Shown: piece by piece, positions 1 to 12,892 of the stretch | Numbering within the stretch: position 1 is the first letter of the stretch | How the letters are laid out: the number at the start of each line of letters is the position of its first letter | Source: Hybos culiciformis | Taxonomy: Eukaryota; Arthropoda; Insecta; Diptera; Hybotidae | Direction of reading: 5' to 3' | NCBI GenBank assembly: GCA_964007475.1 | Contig: OZ023273.1 | Location: 12,785,922-12,849,921, forward strand | Length of the DNA: 64,000 nt | Program-made: the position numbers and the translations under genes | The notes under the pieces: generated by a model | What the model was told of the DNA's origin: nothing | Seen by the model: only the letters and a program-made list of their open reading frames with translations | The model's database searches: none

Positions 1-3000
1 ATTTGTATGAATAAAGTATATCAAATGCTATATTCTTGGACATTAAAACAATACATTTTTATACAAAATTTTCCCAAAATCTTTTCGGGATAAGTACTAT
101 TAATATTAAAAGTCAACGAAAATTAGTGGTATAAAAAACTTTTTCCTTGACGGCGTAGAGTTATCAATTATGCAGTTTACTATTTAACATCTAATATGGG
201 TCCTACACAATTATGCATCACCACCCAACTATATATATTATTTATTTCTGCCTATGTATTCGTGAAAGTTTTCAACTGTAACAAATAGTATATGTATCCT
301 ATTTATCACATTATTATATTTATTGGTGTAAAGTTAATTAACGTGATAAAATAAGTCATGTGTAAAAAGGTCATTTTTTATTTATTGGGTGTTAATTTCT
401 ACGAATAATTAACGTCATTATTTTATAAGCTATTGTACTAATCGAAATCATATACAAATGTACATATAGAAATTGTAATAAAATTTTAGAAAATTTGATT
501 TATTGTAAAGCATTAAGTAAAGGCATATATATCTAAGTACTACGATTTTATTAATATGGATAGGAATTACTAAAATTCTCCAAACTCAATCGTGCAAAGT
601 TTCAAGTTTTTATATTTTGTATAGTAGTTATATTATTAATAATTAAAGGTTTATTATGTATCATGGTATCATTATTTCAATTTAAAATTAAATACTGATA
701 CACACATATTAATACAAGATTATTCACAGTAATGTAATAATATAGAAGCAAATTTATAGAATAATGAAAACAACTTAAGTTTAATTATTCTGAAACTTGC
801 TCCATGTCACTTCTTTATTTTTATAAAATTATCTCTTGAAACTAACTGACTATATTGTAATATAACTATGTATACTCATTCAGTAAGCCCTATGAATGAA
901 TCCAAGATTTTACATATTTTACATATTGTATATTTAATGCAAAACGAAATAAATTTTAATAATCATTTAATTTTTTTGAGTATGTTTGTTGTAAATAATA
1001 TCTTCGGTATAAAAAAAATGTGGATAATGGTTATTTCTTATTATTTTAGATAGTAAGAGGATTTCTTGATAGTTACATTTTAAATAAATGTAATGTTCTA
1101 TAGTCTTGATTGTAATTTAAAAGGAATGTGATTGGTAATAGTATTATTTTATAATAAAGAATTAAATATATAGGTATAGTCATATAGTACTTTAGAATTT
1201 TTTAGTTCATCCGAGAATAAATTATGTTCATAAATATATCACAATTTAGTTTGCCGATAAAATAATTATGTAAGACGATGACGAAGTACCTTTAAAAGCG
1301 TGGTCTCTTAAAAGTGAAAACATAAATACTTATCAGTTCACGGAAATAAATTTTTTCACCAAATCTTCATTTAAAGTTCTTTTGATAATTTAAACAAATA
1401 TGCTTTTATGCATGAGTAAAATGAGAAAATTGTTTATTGACAAAAAAAATTGATTGTCAAAAATTCAACGAATATTTCAAATTAAGCACTTAACTTGAAA
1501 ATTAACAATTTCATTTGAAATCTACACAATTTAAATTGGATATATATTCATGACTAATATGAAAACAAAATTCCGTAATTATGTTTTAAGGGTAAAATTT
1601 GTATTGTATTCATGAATTCTACACTTGAATGAAAAATAATATTCAATTATTTTTCATTTTCATATATGAACTTAAATTTCCTATAATAGAGCTGTATCGT
1701 AAATACTTATATTTCCAAATTTTTGTTTTAATGAAAATAGATCAAATTATTCATAATGCATGTACTTAGATTTATATATCTGATGACAAGAAAGGAGAAG
1801 ATTACTATACAATTAAGAAAATTATTTTATTTATTATATGATTTAGTATTCTATTAAAAGACACATTAACTATTTTATGTCAATATTCTCAAAAAATCAA
1901 TTTAGTTTGTTATGTTTTATTTGTATAGTTATAGTTATAAACTTCAATTCTAAATTTATATATATTCTTTATTTATATTCCGCACAAGATTTAGAAATAA
2001 TTAATGAAGATACAAAGTATTTTAATAGCTCAGCTCATATGAAAATTAAAATAAATTTAACCTAACCTAACTAATTTAACAATTGGACAAATGGTAGAAT
2101 TAAAATAAAATAATAATTCTGAATCCTTCAATATTTTCTTATATTTTGATACACGGTTCACATTCTTTAGCATATTATATAATTATGTATATTCGAAATA
2201 AAATTAGTTAAACTCGCATAATACTATGAAAATATTCTAAATGATTTTAAAATCTATAAAAGTTAAATATAATATATACATATGTGCATATATAATGGAT
2301 AGTTAAGTTATATGTATACCTATTTTTAGAATAGAAACTTGTATAATGTACGTACATGCAGTACTCACATATACATAATAAACTATTTAATCCTGGAAAT
2401 AAAAAGTTATTTTTTAATTACAATAGGAATAAATTTTTGTTTGAAATTATAATCTGGTCATTTTTGTGAACTGCAGCATATTGGTATTAAATTTTCATGA
2501 TGAAAATATTTAAAAATTACAATATAACTATAAAATGGATAAATTTTTATTGTTTAGATTAGCCTCTATTGTGGAAAATTAGATTAAATATCAAATTAGA
2601 GTTAACATTTATAAATCTGTTGGTTTCTTATTTAATACATTTTCGATATCTTAAACACATATAACATTCGTAAATGTCTTCTTGCGAATCATGCTAAATT
2701 TTTTTTATATTTATACATATCGAAAGTTGTATAGTACATCACACAAAGAGATGTATAGTCTTATATAATAATGTTTTCGAATCATAATTACAAGTCACAA
2801 AGTCTGTTATATTATTCTAAAATTTAACGGAACTGTTAATTGTTGTTCTTATGAAATAATAATATTAGATACATTCTGAAATCAACATTAACAGACATTG
2901 TCTACACTAAGTATTTGTTTTTATATTCTACATTAGATCAACTTTATCAATAATATGAACCAGCATGTGTTTAAGATCAGCATTATGTCTCAGGAAAATA

Positions 3001-6000
3001 TAATTAAAATTATATTGTGGACCATTTACATAAATATTGTTTTTATGTATTTTTAATTCATTTTATGCGTCACAAGTTAATTACAATAGTAGTTTATATA
3101 AAGGCATTATAATGTAGTTTAGAAAAATATATTTAATTGCAACAATTTGTTTGTGGGAACTCCTTCTATCACTGAAATTATAAAAGTTAACAATTGGATA
3201 ATATTGAGAGTATAGTAAACTATTTTATTTTGATTTCAAATGTAACATTTTAAACTCTTGATTATAAGTTTGAGCGCATAATATTTTGTAACTTTTTTTC
3301 ATATTATTATTTCATACCAGAACCGACGATGAGAAAGAAGATATACTTATTGCAAGTAATTGTTTGCTGTTTTGGGTGCTACTAGTGGTTAAAAATTCAT
3401 TCAAATATAGAAAAAAAAAAAACTCATTTTTAGTTCCAATGAGTTCTTATAAAAATATCGCTTCCACAAATTTTAACATATTTTGTGGATATATAGTGAA
3501 AACGGTATTCTTATATATTAAGCGAGATTACATAGAAAATAAGAATCTAATTTAATTGAAATAAAAACATAAAAAATAATTCATATTGTTTTTAACAACA
3601 AAGAGATAAATAAAATTTTAAAGGGATATAACAAATATGAAAAGGGATAAATGATGTTGAAAAAGTTAATCCTTTAAGGCTCTTTTGTACAATATAAAAC
3701 TTAACAGAAATAAATAAATTCCTTTAATTTTTCATATTTGTTCCTTTTGACATTAAATACCTTTTGCATATTATGTATATTTTATATTCCAAATTAATGA
3801 AATCAATAGCTTGTAATTTAGAGTTAAACCCTACTCATATGTAATATATTTCTATTAGGTTGGGCAGAAAAAACTATTTAAAAAGGCCTAAGGTGAATCA
3901 GTTTTATAAATCTAAGGATAATTTTTTATAAATTAAATTTTTTAACGTTAATATATAAAGAAAGGTTGAAAATTAATTAAATTTATGAAGTAGAGCTGAA
4001 AAACTCATATTTTTTAAACAACATTCTGTCGGTTTCCAAAAAAAAAAAAAAATAAACGATTTTGCGAATTCACAAATATTAATATACCGAATAATATCTG
4101 TACGATTTTTAATCTGTGGTAAAATTCAATCACAATGTATTTACTGTAGGTATAATATATGTTAGAAATAATTAGAAACCATAGATATGTATATATATTT
4201 ATAACAATTTATATAGATATATTCAATAATAAAGGTTGACAGTAATTTTCCATCAGAAACTCTGTTCACTGTAAATAAAAAATTGAAATAATGATTTGGA
4301 GGTGAATTGTCAAAAAACATCTTACAGTTTATTCGTCAATTCGAGCTCAAAATTTATCATCGGATACTAAATGTCTTTATTTAATAAATAAATAAATAAA
4401 AAACACATCATACTTTTTCCTGTGTTTTTCTAATCTTTTTTATTTGATAATTTTAATTGGAAACTGTTTATATATAGAGCCTGTTTCATAAAAAAAAAAA
4501 ACATGTGTTATTATTTTTTCTTGTTTTTATGTACATTTTATATAATTTTTTTTTTTTTAACTCTTCAAGCCTTTTTATTAGAAATAATTGAAATGTAAAT
4601 TGCCAGAAATATATGTATACAAATAAAAAATATTCAAAATCAAAATCCATTAGGTGTATTTTAATTTTATTTTCCTTTTGGAATTATTATATTAATATGG
4701 TTTTGTTTATTATTTTACACAAGCGAAAAAAAAAATAAATAAAATAAAAGGATAATAAGAAATTATTACACAATAAACTGGAAATTTTATGATGCGAAAG
4801 AATAAATTATTTTTTTTGTTTTTTATTTTTTTTATTTTTAAGGCAATTATTTTGAATTCTTCTGGTTCGACAAAGAATTCAAAGTAACTATAGTTAATAT
4901 ATATATAAAAAAAAAGTATATAATTTTTAGCGATTATGATCATTTTTAATTTTACGGAAGAATTGATATTTTTTTTTTATTTTTATTATATACATTTATG
5001 ATGTTTTTTTGTTTTGTGAGTATAATAATTTTTCTGCGAATAATATTCATTATTATTATTAATATTAAAAAAAATAAACAATAAAAAACATTCAAATGAA
5101 ATAATAAAAAAAAAACTACATATGTTTATTAGTCCATGTTGGATTGTTGATTTAGCGCTCTTAAAAAAGAAACAGAAAAAAAAATTAATTTTATTGAATG
5201 TTCGTTTTAGATAGAAGATTGAAGGATCTGCTCATGATTGTTTATAATTTAATACGACAGAAAATAATAAAACTAAGAAATTTTGAATTTAAATGTCAAA
5301 ACTTAAATGGTATGTTCATTTGGCATTAAGTCTTGATTTTTAGTATTATACTGAAGAAGTTATATATAAGTCTCAATTAAGCATTAACTTTCAGCACCAA
5401 AATTATATTCGTAACTATTTTAGTTAAAATTAAATTTTTCTTTGCGTACATATTGATTTTAGTTTGTTTGTTTCTTAAAAATAGAAACGGCCGCCCATGC
5501 CAATGTTGCGCTTTTGATTAGCGACACATTTTCAATTAATAATAAATTTTTTTTTGGTAGAAAAAACATTTCATTTAATTTTTATTTAAAGAAAAGTTGG
5601 AAATTTTTTTTATGCAATACAAAACATTGTCGGCTTGAATTTTCGCAAAAAAAAATTTCAATTTCAAATGGAAACAAGACGATGGTTATTTAAATTTTGG
5701 AATGAGTAGATTGAATAAGATGTCGCCTTAGGGCTTAAAGATGTGTTTTTTTTATGTTGCTTGCAAAATTTTAATAACATTATTTTTTTAGGGGATGAAA
5801 AGTGTGTAACTTTTATAATTGAATTTCAAATGTTTTCTTATTTGAATTCATGTTTAAAAAAAAGAAAAATAAATTGTAATCAAAATGTTTGTAGGTATTA
5901 CAATTTTTATAATTTTTATAATTTTCGATTATTATTTTGTAAGGCTTTAGGTAGGTACTTTTTTTAACCAATATTTTTTTTTAGATATTTTAATAACAAA

Positions 6001-8747
6001 GTAAATAGTCAAAAAATAGAATTTGTTTATTAACCTTGGTATAGAGAGCATCTTATACATATAGCGTCTTAGTATAATTATTTAAGAATTAATTTCTTTT
6101 AAATTTTTAAATCAATTGGAAACTAAAAACTATTGTTGAAAGTGAAATGCTTTAATTTTGAACAGGTTTCATTAAGAAAACTCTTCGTATACCTACTTAT
6201 TTAATAAAATTTGTTTAAAGGTTGCTTCAATTCGATTCAAAGAAATCTTCCAGAGCATGTTGTGTTTTATAATTTTTATCTTTCTTTTCAATATTATATA
6301 AAAAAGTTTTTCACTTGCTTTTTCTATTTCTGTAAATATAATGAAATATTTTGGTTATTTTATTATTATTTATTTTCAATTAAAATTTATAAAGTTTAAA
6401 GATATTTCTATTGTTTTAAAACTTTTAAAACAAGTTCATGATTTTCTTAGTCATGCACATTCCAATACAAAGTACTTGGAAAATAATTGAAATTTGAATT
6501 CAAGTTTTCCTGATACAAGATAAAAGACAGCTTTAAACTATAAACAAGACAGTTGAAAGGAGTTTTATTTTTTTTTTGATAATGTAACTAAAATCTTTTT
6601 CCTATTTTGTTCATTGTGAACAAATGCTCATCTCGAACAGTATAATTAATCTTTAAGACATGTTGCATGTTTTTACTCTAATTTTTTATACTTATTCTTC
6701 TTTAATTAATTTCATTATAGTAATAAATAAATAAAAAAAAACTTCTGATCATATGTATTATGTATTATAAGAAAACTACATTTTTATACAAGTAATTCGT
6801 TAAAAAAAGTTTTAGAAAATGTAGCTAATATTATCATATAATAACTCAAAAACTTAAAATAAGTTTTAATATTACAATATTACAATTTTACGTACTATGC
6901 TTGTGTATATAGTACTTCTAATATAATATATATAATATATATAATATATAATATATAATTGGATATGTATACATGTTCATGTACAAATAAGTACATAATT
7001 ATATAAGTATATTTTTATGGAAAAAAAAAATTTCGATTAAAAAAAATTTCCCTTACGGAAATGAACATTTTTATCACATTTTTTTAATTGGTATTGGGTA
7101 TTAAAAATTATCATTTTACTAATCATTTGTTGCATATCTGATAAGAAATAATGACAGCTGTGTTAGTCATGCGCAATTGAAAAATGCTAGGTAATAATAA
7201 AATAAAAAATAAGAGTTGTTTAAGCTTTTTGTGAAGTTTTCTCTTTTTTTTTTTAAGGGAATTTCCCACAAACATTTTTTTTTTTATATAATGTTCAATT
7301 GTTATACTTATAACTACAACTAAGTATATAAGTATATCAAATGAAAATTTTTCCTTTATCATCACATAATAGGGGATATTGTGATAAAAATATTAAATCT
7401 ATTTGTCAGTTTGAAGTTTTGAAATTCAACTGTGGTTTTAAAAGTTTATTAGAATATCGAATAATAATGTTGACTTACTTAATTGCTAACTAAGTTATCG
7501 ATATTGTTTACTTTTTTCCTGATTTTCTACCATATACAAACTACATATAAAATGTAAACTTTTTTCCATCAGGAAGATTAGGTACTTTTTGTGTCATTTA
7601 ATAAACTTTTCTCAGCATACTCGAACTTTTAAATCGTAGATTTGTTAAGAACTAACCGAATTAGTAATAACAAGATTCTACGTTTTTGGACTAAATATTT
7701 GGATATAGAATATGAAATATAATTTTTTTGCGTACACTATACGTTTAAATACGTATCATATAGTGTTATCAATTTAAGCAGAAGGTGTGAAAAAAAAAAT
7801 AAATAAATAAAATTGTATTTTTACAGGACATTTAATAATTTGTTCCAGAATACAGATCTTTTAGCCAATGAGATATTACTCTGAAAACTAAAGGTGAATA
7901 CATTTGATTTAAAATAAAAATTACATTTGATATTTTTTATGATCAAAATATGAAATTAAATATTCAATTAATAAAAAAAATAAAAACCTTTTTTTTTTAA
8001 TGTTATATTCTGAAATCTGTATTTTTTTTGATACAACTTTGACAAATAATTCACACACAGCATTCGTAATGTATAAAAAAGATCTTTAGAATAAACCAAT
8101 TTTTGTTTTTTTATTTATCTAAATATTGAAAATTTATTACAAAATGTTTGTATTTTAATGCGAACTGCTGATTAAATTTTTTTTTTTATATTTACGGATT
8201 AAATTTTGAATTATTTATTAGAATGAAAATTAAATTTTCTTAAAGAATAAAATTAAAAATGAAAGTTGATTTGTTTTATTTTTGTTTTGTTTTTTTTTTT
8301 TTTTGTTCTTGTAACATTTTGAGGGTTGGAAAAAATTGAATCTAATTATGTTGATTGGAAAAACATTAAATTTTCTTGTTTTTTTAATTTCTATTTTTAG
8401 ATGAATTTAAAATATAGTAAAAAAAAAGAAAACAATAAAATAGAAGAAATAAAAATATTTTTTTAAAAAAAATTAATTTAGGGAATAAAAAAAAAAAAAA
8501 TTGTATAGCACTTTCAAGTTTCAATATGTTAAAATCAATTAAGATATTTCTTTACGAAAGATTGTGTATCTAATTCTGTGTAGAAAAGATAAAATATACT
8601 GGATTTCAATTTAAAATACAAATTGTTCTGAAAAGTAAACTAATTTTCTAAAATTGAGCCCTTTCTTTAAAACGCGTATTCTTTTTATTTTATATTTGTT
8701 CGTCTATCTATGGTACTAAAATTCTTGTAAATATATACCATCATTAG
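1..8747. other. AT-rich non-coding DNA
   Basis: No gene is supported here. The open frames of 60-80 codons are rich in Phe, Ile, Lys, Asn and Tyr, as expected by chance at this base composition. Visible structure is limited to poly-A/poly-T runs, an AT microsatellite at about 6920-6959, and a weak inverted repeat (about 3619-3653 against 3723-3752, sharing AACAAATATGAAAA and its complement). A 35-nt segment at 3321-3355 sits between a CAG and a GTAATT and is open in one frame, but it is too short to call. Confidence 0.6.
6920..6959. repeat. AT microsatellite
   Basis: Short run of TATAATATA-type units, one of several A/T simple repeats in the window. Confidence 0.7.
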
Positions 8748-8810
8748 ACCGTTTTCGATCGTTTGATTGCCAAATTAAGCGATCATACAATTATGTCGAC
8801 CGAGGCGCTG
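8748..8810 (+). CDS. candidate internal exon, product unknown
   Basis: A 63-nt segment is bounded by an AG (8746-8747) and by GTAAGA (8811-8816), a good splice-donor match. It is open in phase 0 for exactly 21 codons and begins TVFDRLIAKL, ending in STEAL. Its GC content is near 43% against about 20% around it. A second frame across the same patch is also open for roughly 58 codons and includes the string GAGKS, so the reading frame is not settled. The acceptor lacks a strong pyrimidine tract. The same bases can pair as a 12-bp stem (GATCGTTTGATT with AATTAAGCGATC), so a structured RNA or repeat remnant is an alternative. I do not recognise the peptide. Any of exon, transposon scrap or chance is possible. 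Confidence 0.25.
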
Positions 8811-11054
8811 GTAAGAGCCATCAATTGGTAAAGAGTATTAATTATTTGAACACAAAAGTTTTTATTTTCAAAGTTTTTCTTGAAGTTTTGTTTAAAATCT
8901 AATGATATTTTACATAAAATGCAATCTTCGACGACCTTAAATTAGGTTAGATATACTTTTCGAACCAAATTTAGAAATGATGTTAATTGAAAACTATAAA
9001 TCGAAATTCAGGAAATACACATATTTAAGTTTTTTACTACTATGTTGTTGTCTGTATCTTTTTGTAAAACATAATGTTATGCATTTACATTAAGCGTGAC
9101 CTACAATTTTTTTCTTCTTATTATTACATTAAAGGTCTCTGTGCTCCAAATGTATTTGGAAATTTAAATCTTTTATTTATTAATCTTAATTATTTTCAAT
9201 GTGGCAAGCAAAAAAAAACTATGTACAAAGCAGAATTTTCCCCAATTGTTATTGTTATTACGTATATACATATATCCTAAAAGAAAAAAAAATTTGCTCA
9301 AAATAAATTTCCCACTGAAACAACTTACTTTAATATTAATAAAAGTTTGGTAAAAATTATATTTGGAATAACTGAAAAAAAAAAAACAATTCAACCCCTC
9401 AAGGAAAAGTTAAATTACCAGTCGATTTTTACTTTTCGTAAAAAAAAATATATAATAATAACAAAATAAAACGAAGAAATAAAAAGTTCTGTCTTTATTG
9501 AGTATTTTATTTGTAAACAATTGATTACATTTGCATTTACCACCTTCTATGTTTGTAAGCATCTAATGTGTTAGGTGGAATAATCTTTCCCTATTTAAAA
9601 AAAAAAAAATTCTATAAAAAATAAATAAGATTATATGTAGTATAATACACTAAATCCTTGATATAGATTTAAAATGAGAAAAAATATTTTATAACATTTA
9701 TTTCCTCAGGATGTAGATTTATATATTTATTATATTTTATTTAAATTATTTATAGAATCTTAATAGACGCATCAGAATATTTATTTTTTGTAATTTTCAT
9801 TATAAGTTTTGACCACATTAGAATTGTGAGTATTGTAACACTCATTTTTAAGGGCTTGTAAAAATTCAACAGTACTAGAATCTAACGAGATCTTAAATAA
9901 ATTTAGTTCATATTAAATACACCTTATGTATTTGACGTTTAATTTCAAACTTATTCCATAGAACCTACATATAGGCTTAAATAAACAAGCAAAAATCATA
10001 CAATGATCCACAATAGACGCTCGCTAAGTCTTAAGGTTTTAATAACTAAAAGAAATTTTAAAACTTTTGCAGGCAGAATATAATGTTTTTGTATTGAGTA
10101 TGTTGAATCGAAGTGTTAAATAAAACCTAATACATAATAAATAGAAAAAAAGAAAAAGTAAAAAACTGTAACTATCGTACATAAATAATATTGAGAGTAC
10201 CTACCGTACAAATATTTATTGCAAAAATATTTCTAAATTTTATTTGGGGAAAAATATTTAGTTTAATTTTAGTATGTTATCAATAGTTTACTATTCAATA
10301 ATAGCTATGAAAATAGTAAACAAAAAAAAATTATAGCATTATTGTATCCTTTTTTTTTTTTTAGATATAATTTAAACAAAAGGTACGTACGAAAAAAAAA
10401 AGAAATGTACCATTAAAATGAATATTTAATGATTTCTCTTTACATAGAACTTTATAAAACTGTTAGATGTGTATAGCATTATTTATTATTCGGGGGAAAA
10501 AAAATAATAATGTAAAAGTAACAAATTTCAATTTTCATTTTATACATGTTTGGATGTACTTTTTAAAAAATATAGGTAAAAAAAAGAAAAAAAAAACATT
10601 GTTTTTTTGCTTGAAAAAGTCTTCAAATCAAATAGAATGAAAAGTTTAAAGGAGTTTGTTTTAAAATTTAAGAGTCTGAAACTTAATTGTCAAAGAAATA
10701 ACAATATTTATAAATTTATTTTGAGTTTACAAGTGTACAGAGTAAATTTTAAAATGTGGCAGATTAAATATAAGATTAAAAATTTTTTAGAAAATAAGAT
10801 AGAATAATGAATGCTTTATTTTCTCGACAGAAATCTTTGGTACACTGGCTCATCAAAAATATTTCTCATTTTTATATAATTCTATTTTATTTGGACATGA
10901 AAATTACATTATAATCGCATCCCAAAATAATTAAAAAAAAATAAAATATTACACTTGAATTCTTTGTACAGCTGGAAATGATTAATGACATTTTGAATTC
11001 ACCAAAACCAAAATTTCCCATGAAACGTTTGCATTTTTCACGTATTGCTTTCTT
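8811..11054. other. AT-rich non-coding DNA
   Basis: Nothing beyond homopolymer runs and chance open frames is visible in this stretch. Confidence 0.6.
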
Positions 11055-11056
11055 AT

Positions 11057-11251
11057 AGTAGATTATTGAATATGTAAACTAAATTTGTTATTAATTAAGA
11101 GTTCTGTATACACAAAAATACATTGACACGAGTCAATACTTATATCACGAGACCGAAGTTCGAGTGATATAAATTGACAAGTGTCAATGTATTTTTGTGT
11201 AAATACAGAACGAGTTGTATAACAAATTTTGTTTACATATCCAATATACTG
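11057..11251. repeat. long palindrome inside copy A
   Basis: Nested complementary arms run from AGTAGATTATTG and TATGTAAAC on the left to GTTTACATAT and CAATATACT on the right. The inner arms ACACAAAAATACATTGACAC and their complement surround a core reading ATATCAC...GTGATAT. The arms hold several small unpaired interruptions. A transcript would fold into one long hairpin. Confidence 0.85.
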
Positions 11252-11398
11252 TTTTAATGCGTAGGGGAGAGGTAGTTGCAAAGAGAGAATATTTTTTCTT
11301 CTCATTTTTTCTCATTTTTTTTTTTTTGTATTTGGCTGTATTGAAATGTTGTGAGAGATATTATGTTTGTTAGGTATTACGTAATATTCAATACGAAA

Positions 11399-11519
11399 CA
11401 TCTAAATGATTTCATTATTTACGCTGATGCATCTAAATTTTTTCATTATATACGCTGATGCATCTAAATTTTTTCATTATTTACGCAGATGCATCTAAAT
11501 GATTGCATGTGTATTGACG
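11399..11519 (+). repeat. 31-bp tandem array in copy A
   Basis: Three full units and a partial fourth, each beginning CATCTAAAT and ending TACGCTGATG or a variant, with T-rich middles. Copy B has one unit fewer. Confidence 0.85.
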
Positions 11520-12351
11520 CATATAATACTCCATTTAGTGATCTAAATTCTATAGCACTAAATACAACTTAACGATCCCCAACGCATTAAAATATATTTA
11601 TTATGGAATTTATATTCCAATAGTTTTACAGAGAATAATTTTTCTTTTCACGATTATAAAACGTGAAGAGAATAAAAAAAATAAAATTGAAATACCTAAT
11701 TTTATCTATATATATGTTTATAATTTTCTGCAAAATAATATGTTACATGACTAAAAATGTGAATATAATTGTTATTGTTTTGTTAAATATTATAAATAAA
11801 ATTTGTTTTTCTATTTTAAAAGATTACAACTTGTTGATTTCTTTAAATCGACTATTTTATATACGAAATTTATCTTTGTCCATAAATTAGTACAAAAAAT
11901 ATTGTTTAATAAATTTTAAGATTTTTATTCATATGTAATAGATATTGGTAAAAGAATAAAAACTATACTGATTGATAATTCAAACACCAATTTAGATTTT
12001 GTTTTATAGTTTCTAAATAGCGTTAGTCACTTTAAAAAATCTAAATCCTTAATTTTCTTTCACCAGAAAGTTAAATTAACAATAAAGTAAAATATGAATG
12101 TATTCTGATCTGATTTAACTTTTTGGAATGTTTGCTTATCTTTTTTATTATAATTATACGTAATATTCTTATCGTTAATAAGCGTTTTCCTTTTGAGCAT
12201 AAAAATTTGATTTAATTTTTTTTTTAAGTGATAATTAATTCTATTACATATGCTTTGAATTTATTTACTTTAAATATAAAACAAAATCAGATTCAACAAC
12301 ATGCTAAGACTATATTTTTAATACTAATTCAATAAGTTCTCTGTTTTATTG

Positions 12352-12749
12352 ATATCAACTAAAACACTTCTTGGCGCAGTCAAAACTCGTGACCCAAGCT
12401 ACGTACACAATTCAATTCATCACACAAAAGAAATGATATCAATTTGTGTGCCGCAAGACGCTAAGCGTGCGTGCGTGCAATCAGTAATTGTTGGACCAGA
12501 AGTCAAGGCAAAGAAAAATTGTCAACAAAAGAACACACCGAAATTCTTTTGCACAAATTATTCGGTGCGGCATTTTCAGCAATTTTCCTTTGCTTTGATT
12601 TTTGGTCCAACAACCACTGATTGCACGCACGCACGCTTAGCGTCTTGCGGCACACAAATTGATATCATTTCTTTTGTGTGATGAGTTGAATCGTGTACGT
12701 AGCTTGCGTCACGAGTTTTGACTGCGCCAAGAAGTGTTTTAGTTGATAT
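12352..12749. mobile_element. foldback element, about 190-bp arms
   Basis: The left arm starting ATATCAACTAAAACACTTC is matched by its complement ending at 12749, with the two arms meeting around 12551 with only about 18 unpaired bases. The arms are roughly 93% complementary by eye. They are much richer in GC than the surroundings and include (GCGT)n-like CGTGCGTGCGTGC. Because it is a palindrome, both strands carry almost the same open frame (STKTLLGAVKTRD, later ISICVPQDAKRA). I do not recognise this peptide and treat it as a mirror artefact, although an ancestral coding origin is not excluded. Best read as a foldback or MITE-type element. I did not find a clear target-site duplication. Confidence 0.8.
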
Positions 12750-12792
12750 AACTATTTTTCGAAGGTAAATTAATATATAAAAATATTTCGAA

Positions 12793-12892
12793 ATTTTGGG
12801 TAATTTTTTTTGATTTTGGGACATTTTTTTAATTTTGGGAGATATTTGGATTTTGGGACATTATTGATTTTGGGACATTTTTAATATTGGGA
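12793..12892 (+). repeat. degenerate TTTTGGGACATT repeats
   Basis: About five degenerate copies of ATTTTGGGACATTTTT precede the CT-rich array. Two more similar copies (TTTTGGAACATTTT, TTTGGGACTATTTGGGAC) follow it at 13540-13577. The array therefore seems to sit inside, or to have grown out of, an older tandem repeat. Confidence 0.7.

Larger units (their letters stand above)
11055..11592 (+). repeat. interspersed repeat, copy A (palindrome plus 31-bp array)
   Basis: This 538-bp unit recurs at 43365-43871 in the same orientation, with about 98% identity over the first 260 bp by eye. It starts with ATAGTAGATTATTG and ends with CCCCAACGCATTAAAA. Order of parts: a long palindrome (11057-11251), a purine-rich block starting TTTTAATGCGTAGGGGA, a T-rich stretch, a 31-bp tandem array, and a 3' end that is the imperfect inverted complement of the TTTTAATGCG block. 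Copy A has one 31-bp unit more than copy B, which accounts for the whole length difference. No coding capacity is evident; the open frame on the minus strand is a by-product of the palindrome. I infer a non-autonomous mobile element; the class is unknown and I could not resolve target-site duplications. Confidence 0.85.

Noticed and set aside
2058..2074. AACCTAACCTAAC as an insect telomere-like TTAGG run
   Set aside because: Only two to three units; far too short to mean telomeric or interstitial telomere DNA.
4284..4382. Protein-like frames after TTTGGAGGTGAATTG
   Set aside because: All three forward frames look equally protein-like, showing how weak that impression is in moderately GC-rich patches.
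11063..11305. 80-codon minus-strand frame, and its homologue at 43373-43591
   Set aside because: Runs across the palindrome of the interspersed repeat; repetition of the frame follows from repetition of the DNA.
12349..12824. Two near-identical 60-residue proteins on opposite strands
   Set aside because: Explained by the palindromic arms of the foldback; no domain recognised and no downstream continuation.
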